This document shows, in pieces, positions 5,896 through 12,716 of a stretch of 25,410 nucleotides of DNA. This DNA is from a virus, in IMG/VR virus record IMGVR_UViG_3300046733_000038, positions 1-25,410 of that record. The stretch is one strand, 5' to 3'. Every line of letters starts with the position of its first letter. The stretch's first letter is position 1. Both the position numbers and the translations under genes were made by a program. The notes under the pieces were generated by a model, which saw only the letters and a program-made list of their open reading frames with translations, searched no databases and was not told the DNA's origin.

Positions 5896-6129
5896 TTAGT
5901 GGACTGACTTCATTTTAGGTTCAACTAGATATAAATCTGCACCTTCGCAATGAATTAGTAAATAATCATCATCTTCACGAGAAAAACAGATTTTGATCAT
6001 GGACTGTGTATCATCTTCTAGCAGTTCTACATTCCAAATCTTTCTTCCAATCAACTTATCTAAAGTTTCAGCTTGATTTGCATCAGCCTCGGAAGTAAAC
6101 TCTACATCTAAACTATCGTCCCCGTCCAT
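5896..6129 (-). CDS. Unknown acidic protein, 77 aa (last gene of the late operon)
   Basis: Starts with ATG at 6129, 22 bases inside the end of the metallophosphoesterase gene, which carries a GGAGGAAG ribosome binding site there. The protein is acidic at its N-terminus (MDGDDSLDVEF) and in the middle (residues 38-55), with alternating strand-like segments (RKIWNVELLE, YLLIHCEGADLYLVEP) that suggest a small beta-rich domain. No family is recognised. It is the promoter-distal end of the minus-strand operon. Confidence 0.6.
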   Translation of the reverse strand: MDGDDSLDVEFTSEADANQAETLDKLIGRKIWNVELLEDDTQSMIKICFSREDDDYLLIHCEGADLYLVEPKMKSVH

Positions 6130-6815
6130 CTTCCTCCATCCTTTAATACCATCGGCATTAGTTTTGGTTGTCCATCTATAATCATGCCACAGCCGATTAC
6201 AAATCTCGATTTAAAATTCTTTGCATACTCAAACGCAAGTTCTTTTTGATTGATAAGACATCCTGTTTGTAATCCCCATACTAATTTGTCAGGGTTAGAA
6301 TAATAACTAATACTAAATTTAGAATGATAATGTCCTTGGACTGCATGCATGCCATATTGCTGCGCCACTTTCATTACATCGGCTGCCATTCCATGAGTAA
6401 AGAAACATCTTTGACCATCAGATAGCGTAACCTTTAAGTCATCTACCCATTCCCATTCAGGGCCTACATTTAGAAACTCGTTGTAAGATTTCAGATACTC
6501 TAGGCTCAAGCCATGAGCGACTGCTTTACGATAAACTAATGATGAATGATTAGAGTGTACCAAGGTCATTTTTGGAAAAATTTTTTCTAGTTCTTTTACA
6601 TACTTCCTAGCCTCACGCAGCTCATCGCCCGGAGACTTTAGATCTGGATGATGATTATGAAAACTAATAGAGTGTTGATCGATTTCATCACCGATGTTTA
6701 CGATTAAGTCTGGCTTGTATTTTTTCTTGAGTGCTGCTAAAAATTTAAACGCATCAGGATGATGGTAAGGTATGTGTAAATCTGATATTACTAATACGGA
6801 TTTATAATTACTCAT
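6108..6815 (-). CDS. Calcineurin-like metallophosphoesterase
   Basis: The dinuclear-metal phosphoesterase fold is shown by SDLH (11-14), IGDEID (41-46), NH at 89-90, THG (140-142) and GHYHS (161-165). These supply the Asp, Asn and His ligands in the usual order. In many family members the third motif is GNHE or GNHD; here it reads SNHSS, so the flanking Gly and acidic residue are missing while Asn and His remain. At 235 aa it is a single-domain enzyme; the substrate (nucleotide, nucleic acid or protein phosphate) cannot be told. It follows the lysis genes after a 38-base gap containing a perfect palindrome, AACATATGTT (6827-6836). The ATG lacks a strong ribosome binding site. Confidence 0.8.
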   Translation of the reverse strand: MSNYKSVLVISDLHIPYHHPDAFKFLAALKKKYKPDLIVNIGDEIDQHSISFHNHHPDLKSPGDELREARKYVKELEKIFPKMTLVHSNHSSLVYRKAVAHGLSLEYLKSYNEFLNVGPEWEWVDDLKVTLSDGQRCFFTHGMAADVMKVAQQYGMHAVQGHYHSKFSISYYSNPDKLVWGLQTGCLINQKELAFEYAKNFKSRFVIGCGMIIDGQPKLMPMVLKDGGRWTGTIV

Positions 6816-6853
6816 GTTATAAGGATAACATATGTTGTTGATTCATCAAGGTT

Positions 6854-7291
6854 TTACTCGTACAGTAACACTCCACTCTTACCTATCCTCATCATTTGTC
6901 TACGAGGTTTCTCTCCTTGTTTTGGAAAAGCAATATGAATCCATCTTCCAAACTCTAGGATGAGTTGATCAAACTGTATTGAGCTATCAGCTAATGCTCT
7001 CATCACTTCATGAATATTACCAAAGCTAGGACAAGTAAAGTCTGCGGCTAAACCCAATGTGTGGTAGCTAGTGTCTTTAGATTTTAACGCACGATTTAAT
7101 TCTAGGCATCTAAATCCTGATGATATTAGTATAGGTCTACTATCTAGTTTAGTTCGGACTTGCTCTAATCCTTCGCATAAGATTTCTAGGTTAGCAATTT
7201 CTTCTGCCAGGGGAGTGTTATCTATATCTAATCTTGTAGCTGTATTGGAGTGACTTAGCTCGGCTAAGGTAAAATGAGGACTGAGCTGCAC
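6854..7291 (-). CDS. Peptidase M15-family endolysin
   Basis: A zinc peptidase expected to cut peptide crosslinks in peptidoglycan and release progeny. The M15 signature S-x-H-x-x-G-x-A-x-D is at 75-84 (SYHTLGLAAD) with His77 and Asp84 as zinc ligands, Glu113 as likely catalytic base and WIHIAF with His119 as third ligand. SSGFRCLELN (57-66) is the usual segment just before. At 145 aa it is a minimal single-domain enzyme without a signal peptide, so it depends on a holin. The only plausible start is GTG at 7291, overlapping the holin stop (TAGTG). Confidence 0.88.
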   Translation of the reverse strand: MQLSPHFTLAELSHSNTATRLDIDNTPLAEEIANLEILCEGLEQVRTKLDSRPILISSGFRCLELNRALKSKDTSYHTLGLAADFTCPSFGNIHEVMRALADSSIQFDQLILEFGRWIHIAFPKQGEKPRRQMMRIGKSGVLLYE

Positions 7292-7683
7292 TACTTGGTA
7301 AGGCCCTTTAGCTTTTCAAAAGTTCTTAATCCCGCAATCCCAAGCATTGCAAATACAAGCTCAAGTAGTATCTCTGAATCTATAGAAGGTAGTGTCTGAA
7401 ATGATCCATCTAAATGATCGATCCATGTAGCCAAAGGATGACCAATGAATAACCAAAAGACTCCTAATGCACATGACCATCCAATAGCAGGTCGCCATCC
7501 AGCAACGAATAAACTCTGATGAGCTGCTTCTATTTTATTGGTTTCTGTTTGTGCTAGTAAAAGTTTGTTAGCGTTGTCAGTAAGAGACTTTTCTATCTCT
7601 CTCTTTGCTTTTGCGTTAGCGTTCTTGTCAGGAACTACTCTATCAATTACATTCCCAATCAATGGTAATAAGGCTTGTATCAT
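7291..7683 (-). CDS. Holin-like protein (GTA 3TM holin family)
   Basis: Residues 1-50 are an amphipathic start (MIQALLPLIGNVIDRVVPD) and a charged helix. The family box AAHQSLFVAGWRPAIGW follows (53-69), then a membrane segment at about 67-82, a short loop with LDG, and a second segment at about 105-119. This fits the 3TM holin family first described from gene transfer agents. It lies directly before the endolysin with a one-base overlap and after three membrane micro-genes, confirming a lysis module. Starts with ATG in an ATGA overlap. Confidence 0.85.
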   Translation of the reverse strand: MIQALLPLIGNVIDRVVPDKNANAKAKREIEKSLTDNANKLLLAQTETNKIEAAHQSLFVAGWRPAIGWSCALGVFWLFIGHPLATWIDHLDGSFQTLPSIDSEILLELVFAMLGIAGLRTFEKLKGLTK

Positions 7684-7796
7684 GATTCAGTCCATCCGTA
7701 TAGTAAACATAAAATTACAGGAGTAACAGGGAGTGCTGCCAATAAAGCTATGGTAACAGTTACAGGTTTTGTTAGAAAAAATTTAAACCAACGCAT
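7680..7796 (-). CDS. Membrane micro-protein of the lysis module, 38 aa
   Basis: The frame starts with ATG at 7796 and ends TGA at 7680-7682, overlapping the holin start by four bases (ATGA). The peptide has a basic aromatic start (MRWFKFFLTK), one hydrophobic segment (about 12-34) rich in Ala/Leu/Val/Pro, and a polar end (GWTES). The positive-inside rule predicts an N-in topology. It overlaps the upstream micro-gene by 14 bases and has no clear ribosome binding site of its own. It could be a second holin, an antiholin or a pinholin-like protein; context only. Confidence 0.55.
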   Translation of the reverse strand: MRWFKFFLTKPVTVTIALLAALPVTPVILCLLYGWTES

Positions 7797-7854
7797 AGCA
7801 GTATGTAAATAATACTATAAGTCCAAAGAATGCAATAAGAGTTTCTTCTGTCAT
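7783..7854 (-). CDS. Membrane micro-peptide of the lysis module, 23 aa
   Basis: ATG at 7854 overlaps the stop of the upstream gene (ATGA) and is preceded by GGAAG at good spacing. The peptide has an acidic start (MTEE) and a hydrophobic remainder (about 5-23) with one Cys and two Tyr. At 23 residues it is near the limit of what can be called, but position, overlap on both sides and ribosome binding site argue for translation. Confidence 0.42.
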   Translation of the reverse strand: MTEETLIAFFGLIVLFTYCYALV

Positions 7855-8018
7855 ATCTTCCAGCCTTGAGATGTGGCCCACAAATAAACTAAACCAACTA
7901 ACATCAAAGCAAATATTCCACGAAGAGAGAACTTTCCAAATTCAGAAAACTTTTCATTCAGCCAATCTTGCAAGCCTTCTTTGATCGCTTGTTTAGTTTC
8001 TTCTGGACTAGGCTTCAC
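7851..8018 (-). CDS. Small membrane protein of the lysis module, 55 aa
   Basis: The frame opens with GTG at 8018, inside the last codons of the upstream gene, and ends TGA at 7851-7853. Residues 5-30 form an amphipathic, charged helix (EETKQAIKEGLQDWLNEKF), followed by one membrane segment (about 32-49) and a short QGWKI tail. From memory, similar small proteins (charged helix plus one membrane span, ending QGW-x) occur next to lysis genes in aquatic phages. A holin or spanin-like accessory is plausible; no catalytic motif exists. Confidence 0.6.
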   Translation of the reverse strand: MKPSPEETKQAIKEGLQDWLNEKFSEFGKFSLRGIFALMLVGLVYLWATSQGWKI

Positions 8019-8184
8019 TTGTCTTATTACCTTTAGCTACCCATTTTAAATATTCTTGATAGTCTGTGTTGGCTTCATCAAGAGGAATTGACATAGTAAT
8101 AGTTTCACCATCTTCATTTTCTACTATTTTATTTACTTGAACTATCTCATCTGATAAAGCACTTCTTATTAATTTATATTCCAT
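8008..8184 (-). CDS. Short tail-adhesin companion protein, 58 aa
   Basis: I take the ATG at 8184, two bases after the stop of the 339-aa adhesin; an upstream start at 8223 would lie inside that gene. The protein starts MEYKLIRS, has an acidic strand region (VENEDGETITMSIPLDE) and ends with a helix typical of small fibre-chaperone-like proteins (DYQEYLKWVAKGN). It is the third short protein in this array placed directly after an adhesin-like gene. A folding or assembly role for the preceding protein is inferred from position. Confidence 0.6.
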   Translation of the reverse strand: MEYKLIRSALSDEIVQVNKIVENEDGETITMSIPLDEANTDYQEYLKWVAKGNKTSEA

Positions 8185-8186
8185 AG

Positions 8187-9206
8187 TTAAAACTCCGAAT
8201 TCAGTGTAAAGACTGCATACCAATAAAAGTTACCTGCTGCACTTGCCGAGTGATAATATCCAAAACTATTAGTTCTTTGTTTGTGATAAATATAAGAATT
8301 ATTTACATTACCTGATTCAAGTACAGTAGAAGTTATAGTTGGATTTGCTCTCATTTCAGTATTAAACTGACATCTACCACCAACATGCATACCTGCATTT
8401 ACATAACTTTGGTTGGCATCTAGTATTGTTTGATAATACCTTTGACAATTTGCATACTGCTGTCCGTGTTGTAAATACTCAAAAGGTGTTGCAGTTGTGC
8501 CTTTTTCCACTTGAAGTCCTGTCATATACCATGTTGCACCACTAGTAGATACTACTGATGTTGCTCCTGTAGCACTAAATTTAGCACCACTTGCCCACGC
8601 ACCTGCTGTTCCACTGTAAGTGCTTCCCATGCCAAGTGAAAAATTAACTTGAAGTCCTAGACCATTAGTTTTTAACCAAGTACCTGTAGTATCACCTGCA
8701 ATAGTTACAGATTTTTTTTCCCATGTGTCAGCACTAGATATAGTATAAGTAAATGGATAGTTTCTATCTTCTGCGCCATTAAGTAATGCACCACCAAATG
8801 TTCCTGTTAATGAACTACGAATCCAAAAAGATATAGTTATTGTTTGTGCATCTGAAGTTCCATACTCTAAGTCTGCTACATTATAACCTTCAATATATTG
8901 CATAAATAAAAATAATTCACCTGCTGCTACTGTATGTGCAGAGGTAGATGTAATTGCAACTGAATTTGAAAACCCAACAGGTGCAGTTGATGATTGTTGA
9001 AGTGTAAATTTTCCAGTTGCATTTTGATAAGCTCTAAATCTATCTAATGTATATGTCCCTGCTACTGGAGTTACACTAGCTCCAGAATTTCTTTGGTCAA
9101 TAACCATATCACCATTAATAATTTTATTCTTACCTACAGGAGCAGATGGTTGTAATGAGCCATCATTATATGTAATACCATTAGTTCCGTTGATTGCTAC
9201 CGACAT
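8187..9206 (-). CDS. Tail adhesin / receptor-binding-like protein, 339 aa
   Basis: The layout is familiar from phage tail proteins: a short N-terminal attachment segment (INGTNGITYNDGS, near 5-17), KNKIINGDMVIDQRNSG (27-43), a jelly-roll-like region with YTLDRFRAY, SFWIRS and WYMTGLQVEKG (to about 245), then PFEYLQHGQQYANCQRYY and a variable C-terminal domain. The last 90 residues (from about 255) are expected to be the exposed receptor-binding tip. It probably binds host surface carbohydrate. Starts in a TAATG overlap with the 94-aa gene. Confidence 0.75.
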   Translation of the reverse strand: MSVAINGTNGITYNDGSLQPSAPVGKNKIINGDMVIDQRNSGASVTPVAGTYTLDRFRAYQNATGKFTLQQSSTAPVGFSNSVAITSTSAHTVAAGELFLFMQYIEGYNVADLEYGTSDAQTITISFWIRSSLTGTFGGALLNGAEDRNYPFTYTISSADTWEKKSVTIAGDTTGTWLKTNGLGLQVNFSLGMGSTYSGTAGAWASGAKFSATGATSVVSTSGATWYMTGLQVEKGTTATPFEYLQHGQQYANCQRYYQTILDANQSYVNAGMHVGGRCQFNTEMRANPTITSTVLESGNVNNSYIYHKQRTNSFGYYHSASAAGNFYWYAVFTLNSEF

Positions 9207-9490
9207 TATTCATCTCCCTTTGGATACTTTGCTTTGACTTCTTTTATATGGTCAAGCCATGTTTCTGTACCATCTTGTACATCATGGTATTGCATATCTA
9301 GTTGTTCAGCTAATGGTTTGTATGCTTGTTGTCTTTTATATTTGTATGCTTCTGGATCTACCCAAGCATCAACATCACTCATATTAATTGCTACATTATT
9401 GCCATCTTTATCTTTAGCTCCTTCTGTATCATCTACTGATACTACATTAGGATATAGGGCATATATTGCTACATGATTTAATTTACTCAT
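9206..9490 (-). CDS. Short tail-adhesin companion (chaperone-like), 94 aa
   Basis: It lies between two adhesin-like genes with TAATG overlaps on both sides. The first part is strand-like (HVAIYALYPNVVSVDD), the middle carries YKYKRQQAYKPLAEQLDMQYHD, and the end is a helix finishing KAKYPKGDE. The RQQAY-P-L-EQLDM-YHD pattern is common in small proteins encoded after phage tail fibre genes. The same KAKYPKGDE end is found in the 100-aa protein ending at 10092, so the two share an origin or a recombination joint at least at the 3' end. Confidence 0.65.
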   Translation of the reverse strand: MSKLNHVAIYALYPNVVSVDDTEGAKDKDGNNVAINMSDVDAWVDPEAYKYKRQQAYKPLAEQLDMQYHDVQDGTETWLDHIKEVKAKYPKGDE

Positions 9491-10092
9491 TATGCTGCTA
9501 CCTCCATTAAAACAATATTTAAAGGAACACTCATATTATAAGTCCCAACACTTGCATAAGAGCCACCAATACTAGCAGTTGCACCACTTTCTACTCCTAA
9601 AAATAATTTATAAGTAGTTGCTGATGTAGTACTAGGTGAATCTAAAAAAGTAATATTAAAGTTTTGCGCCCAGCCTGACCCATCAACAGGACTACCTGCT
9701 GAAGCTCTTGTTTCAGAACCTCTTAAATCACCTACTGATATTAATGTTGTGTCTCTTTTAAGTTGTAAAGCTACAGCATAATTATTTGTAGAAACACCAA
9801 AAGCACCACTAATCATAACTAAAACTTTACTACTAGAAGCACTAGGTGTAATAGTCGCATTTCCTCCTGTTATTTCTATGGTAGAAGGTAAAACTGTAGT
9901 GCTAGAAAATTTATCGGTTTTTGTATTTTGAACTACTTGTAATATTTTACCTGTAGTAAGTGCATTTACATCTGCTGTTGTTGCTATCGTGCTTGTACTT
10001 GCAGGTAGTGTAAGTGTATTAGTTCCTGCTACTGCTGGTGCTGCAACTGTAATAGATCCAGAGGTGTTTCCTGTTAATACTATATCAGCCAT
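9490..10092 (-). CDS. Tail adhesin-like protein, 200 aa
   Basis: Begins with the repetitive N-terminus seen in many phage fibre proteins (MADIVLTGNTSGSITVAAPA and TLTLPASTSTIATTADVNAL), then GKILQVVQNTKTDKFSS (about 48-64), after which a beta-rich Ser/Thr/Gly domain of about 130 residues makes up the tip (TPSASSSKVLVMISG near 82-96). The GKxL box at the domain joint also occurs in the 197-aa neighbour (GKVLKQTS). It probably forms part of a trimeric adsorption protein. TAATG overlaps on both sides. Confidence 0.7.
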   Translation of the reverse strand: MADIVLTGNTSGSITVAAPAVAGTNTLTLPASTSTIATTADVNALTTGKILQVVQNTKTDKFSSTTVLPSTIEITGGNATITPSASSSKVLVMISGAFGVSTNNYAVALQLKRDTTLISVGDLRGSETRASAGSPVDGSGWAQNFNITFLDSPSTTSATTYKLFLGVESGATASIGGSYASVGTYNMSVPLNIVLMEVAA

Positions 10093-10394
10093 TATTCATC
10101 TCCCTTCGGGTATTTAGCTTTTACTGCTAAACAATCATCTATATATTTTTGTACTTGAGCATCATCACCTTTTACAATACCATCTAAATAATCTGCATGA
10201 GGCGGATATTCTTTTTCTCTTAAAGCTTTTATCTTCTCTAAAGCTATATTAGATAAAATTGTTTCCCAAGCAGGTTTTTTTGATAAATTTTTCCAACAAT
10301 CTAAAGCATTGTATTCTTTTTCTGTTGTTGGTGGATTACCTTCATATCCTTTAAAATTATCAAACTTACTTACTACATCATCAAATAAAGCCAT
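10092..10394 (-). CDS. Short tail-adhesin companion (chaperone-like), 100 aa
   Basis: I take the start as ATG at 10394, which overlaps the upstream stop as TAATG; a longer frame to 10412 would begin inside the neighbour. The protein is mostly helical and Lys-rich (FDDVVSKFDNFKGYEG, then LREKEYPPHADYLDG near 63-77) and ends KAKYPKGDE like the 94-aa protein. EYPP-ADYLDGIVKGD resembles the EYP-x-x-DYLDG-VK-D box known from small proteins that follow phage fibre genes. Role inferred: folding or assembly of the adhesin encoded just upstream. Confidence 0.65.
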   Translation of the reverse strand: MALFDDVVSKFDNFKGYEGNPPTTEKEYNALDCWKNLSKKPAWETILSNIALEKIKALREKEYPPHADYLDGIVKGDDAQVQKYIDDCLAVKAKYPKGDE

Positions 10395-10987
10395 TATACT
10401 TCTACCTCCCAAACTGTTATTGTCGACCTTGTATTCTGATACCTAGCTTCATCAGTTGAAGTTGGATTTAGTACACTAAAAGGCTTTCCTGTAGTAACGC
10501 CATTAGCTGGTTTCCATCCCCAATAAACAGTCTTACTTCCTGCACCACCCATAGTGCCAAAATCAAGATTAAGATGATGAGTATTAGAGGTACTACCAGT
10601 ACCATTATAAGTATAAGGTTGATATAGGTATGTAGTATCAATTCTAATACCTGCTCCTGCCACTCCAGAATAATTTCCAAAACCTGCAATAGAAGCAGTA
10701 ATAATTAAATTAGAAGTAGCTGAATTTTTTGTTATATTACCAAAACTAAGCCAATAATCAGCGGAGGTTGGTAAAACTGTCCTTGTTGTATTTGTTAGAC
10801 TTGTTTGTTTTAAAACTTTACCTGTAACAACTGCATCACCTGTTAAAGTCTTACCGCTAGCCATTGTTAAACCAGTAGAACTAACTGTAGCAATCGTTGC
10901 GCCTGCTGATTGTAGGTTTAAATTACCACTTGTATCAGAGGTTAATTTTAATCCGTTACTTGTATCTGCATTAATTATTGTAGCCAT
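10394..10987 (-). CDS. Tail adhesin-like protein, 197 aa
   Basis: The N-terminus (INADTSNGLKLTSDTSGNL, then QSAGATIATVSSTGLTMASG) is the repetitive beta-strand type used by phage fibres to attach to the tail. GKVLKQTSLTNTTRTVL (about 56-72) begins a beta-rich tip domain with many Gly/Tyr/Trp, including VYWGWKP near 144-150. It is the first of three adhesin/companion cassettes after the main fibre. It starts two bases before the stop of the fibre gene would end (TAATATG arrangement), so it is coupled to it. Confidence 0.7.
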   Translation of the reverse strand: MATIINADTSNGLKLTSDTSGNLNLQSAGATIATVSSTGLTMASGKTLTGDAVVTGKVLKQTSLTNTTRTVLPTSADYWLSFGNITKNSATSNLIITASIAGFGNYSGVAGAGIRIDTTYLYQPYTYNGTGSTSNTHHLNLDFGTMGGAGSKTVYWGWKPANGVTTGKPFSVLNPTSTDEARYQNTRSTITVWEVEV

Positions 10988-10988
10988 A

Positions 10989-12647
10989 TTATAATATCAC
11001 CCATCGTTGTCCAGAAGGAACAGTTACTGTAACGCCTGTTGCTATAGTTATAGGCCCTACTGACATACCATTCGATCCTGTAGTTAGTGTATAGTTAGAT
11101 GTAATGTCATCTGTGTTTTCGTAGATAGCACCACCTGCTGATGCACCACCTCCAATAGAACCCCACTCACTTCCATTGTATCCTTCAAATCCTGTTGTTG
11201 TGCTATTGAATCTTAGGAAACCAGCACTCGGTGATCCATCTCTTTGTGCTGTAGTTCCTGTTGGCATTTCAGCAGAACCTGTTGCTGATGTTTTAGATAC
11301 TAATCCATCAGTTGATATTACTGTTACTTGCCAAGCTGATCCATTGTATATTCTTGTTTCATTACTTGTTGTATTAAAGTACCAATCACCTGCGGTAACT
11401 GCATCGCCATTATTATCTACTGTTGGGTTAGATGCTTGTGCGCCAAGGTAGAACTCATCAATACTATCTTTAGTTGCGGCGGCGGCGGCGGCACTTGCAG
11501 CAGATGCAGTCGCTGAACTAGCAGATGCAGTAGCTGATGTAGCTGAAGCAGTTGCAGAGGTCGCAGCATTAGTTGCAGAAGTTGCAGCTTCACTTGCCTT
11601 AGTCGTAGCAGTTGATGCTGATGCACTTGCTTCACTTGCTTTTGTTGTTGCAGTTGATGCAGAAGAGGTAGCTGATGATGCTGAACTTGATGCACTTGTT
11701 GCTGATGAAGCGGCTGCTGTTGCACTTGTAGCTGCATTTGTTGCAGAGGTACTTGCTTCTGATGCTTTAGTTGTTGCTGTACTTGCAGAAGTTGATGCCG
11801 ATGTAGCAGAGCTTGCGGCATTGGTAGCAGATGTAGCCGCTTCTCCCGCTTTTGTAGTCGCTGTAGTCGCAGATGTTGCAGCACTAGTAGCACTTGATGC
11901 CGCAGCAGTTTCACTCGCAGCAGCCGCAGTCGCACTAGCCGCAGCAGCAGTTGCACTTGCTCCAGCCGTAGCTGCATCTACAATTAAATCCCATTTAGCT
12001 GCATCAGTATTCGTTGTTAATGGTTGTGAACCACTCGATGTATGAGCAGTGTTAGCCATGAATATGTTGCTAGTTGATGTATCTTTTACTAAGTCACGCT
12101 TGTTATATGATGTACCTGCTGACCAATCACCACGATAGTCACCAATCTGCTCACCAATAACAGGATCACCATTAGCATCAAATGCTAGTGTTTTATTTGC
12201 TCGTGTTGTATTGTCAGGCAACTCCATGTTGACTGTAGTAGGATCTGTGTTTGGCGCACGAAGTGATCGATTAGATTGTTCTAAGTTTTGTTGGGTAAAG
12301 ATAGTAAGACTGTCTAACTCATCATTCAGTGATGCAGCAAAGAGTGGGCCACCTGTCGTAAAGTCAGTAGTTCTTTGTATAGTCCTGTCACCCACGATAG
12401 TAATACGATCATTAGCATCTGGTGTGCTTGGAACTCTTGCACTACCACCTACAACAATAGTTACGCTACCTGTACCATCAGCACTAATAGCAACTGTATA
12501 ATCAGTAGTTAGTGTTAGCTCTGTATCATTAAAGTATACGGCTAGATCAGTATTTACTAATATGTTAAACGCAAAAGCATACGGGCCAGTGCCTGCTGAA
12601 CCAGTGTAAACAATACGCCTTGTTGTTGCTGAAATGTCAATTGCCAT
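10989..12647 (-). CDS. T7-type tail fibre protein
   Basis: Residues 1-150 match the T7 gp17 N-terminal attachment domain: IVYTGSAGTGPYAFAFNIL (12-30), DLAVYFND (34-41), RITIVGDRTIQRTTDF (81-96) and GGPLFAASLNDELDSLTIF (99-117). A carbohydrate-binding-like segment with YRGDWSAGTSYNKRDLV follows (171-187). Residues about 225-390 are an Ala/Ser/Thr repeat expected to form a long trimeric coiled coil. The end has AGDWYFNT, a second GSAW box and a tip ending VTVTVPSGQRWVIL. At 552 aa it is almost the length of T7 gp17 (553). The RBS GAGGAT precedes the ATG at 12647. It attaches further adhesins or binds the receptor itself. Confidence 0.85.
   Translation of the reverse strand: MAIDISATTRRIVYTGSAGTGPYAFAFNILVNTDLAVYFNDTELTLTTDYTVAISADGTGSVTIVVGGSARVPSTPDANDRITIVGDRTIQRTTDFTTGGPLFAASLNDELDSLTIFTQQNLEQSNRSLRAPNTDPTTVNMELPDNTTRANKTLAFDANGDPVIGEQIGDYRGDWSAGTSYNKRDLVKDTSTSNIFMANTAHTSSGSQPLTTNTDAAKWDLIVDAATAGASATAAAASATAAAASETAAASSATSAATSATTATTKAGEAATSATNAASSATSASTSASTATTKASEASTSATNAATSATAAASSATSASSSASSATSSASTATTKASEASASASTATTKASEAATSATNAATSATASATSATASASSATASAASAAAAAATKDSIDEFYLGAQASNPTVDNNGDAVTAGDWYFNTTSNETRIYNGSAWQVTVISTDGLVSKTSATGSAEMPTGTTAQRDGSPSAGFLRFNSTTTGFEGYNGSEWGSIGGGASAGGAIYENTDDITSNYTLTTGSNGMSVGPITIATGVTVTVPSGQRWVIL
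11476..11975 (-). repeat. Ala/Ser/Thr tandem repeat in the tail fibre gene
   Basis: About 500 bases code for imperfect repeats such as ATTKASEASTSATNAATSAT, returning at intervals of a few tens of residues (TTKAGEAATSATN, TTKASEASTSATN, TTKASEASAS, TTKASEAATSATN). The promoter-distal end carries a GCG/GGC triplet run (11476-11492) that codes for consecutive Ala. Triplet slippage would change length without breaking the frame. Confidence 0.8.
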
Positions 12648-12716
12648 AATTTATAATCCTCTGCCTTATTTTACCTATAATATTTATTAAATTCTACTAA
12701 ATGATATCTCTTATTA

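Noticed and set aside
10395-10412. Longer N-terminus for the 100-aa companion protein, and likewise 8185-8223 for the 58-aa one
   Set aside because: Both extensions lie in the conserved end of the upstream adhesin gene; the chosen ATGs give the coupling pattern common to this operon.
8187-10987. Diversity-generating retroelement acting on the adhesin genes
   Set aside because: No reverse transcriptase gene and no near-identical template/variable repeat pair with adenine-specific differences was found.
11417-11977. Leu/Gln/His-rich 186-codon minus-strand frame and an Ala/Val-rich plus-strand frame (11821-12045)
   Set aside because: Both are out-of-frame readings of the Ala/Ser/Thr repeat of the tail fibre; repetitive codons keep all frames open.
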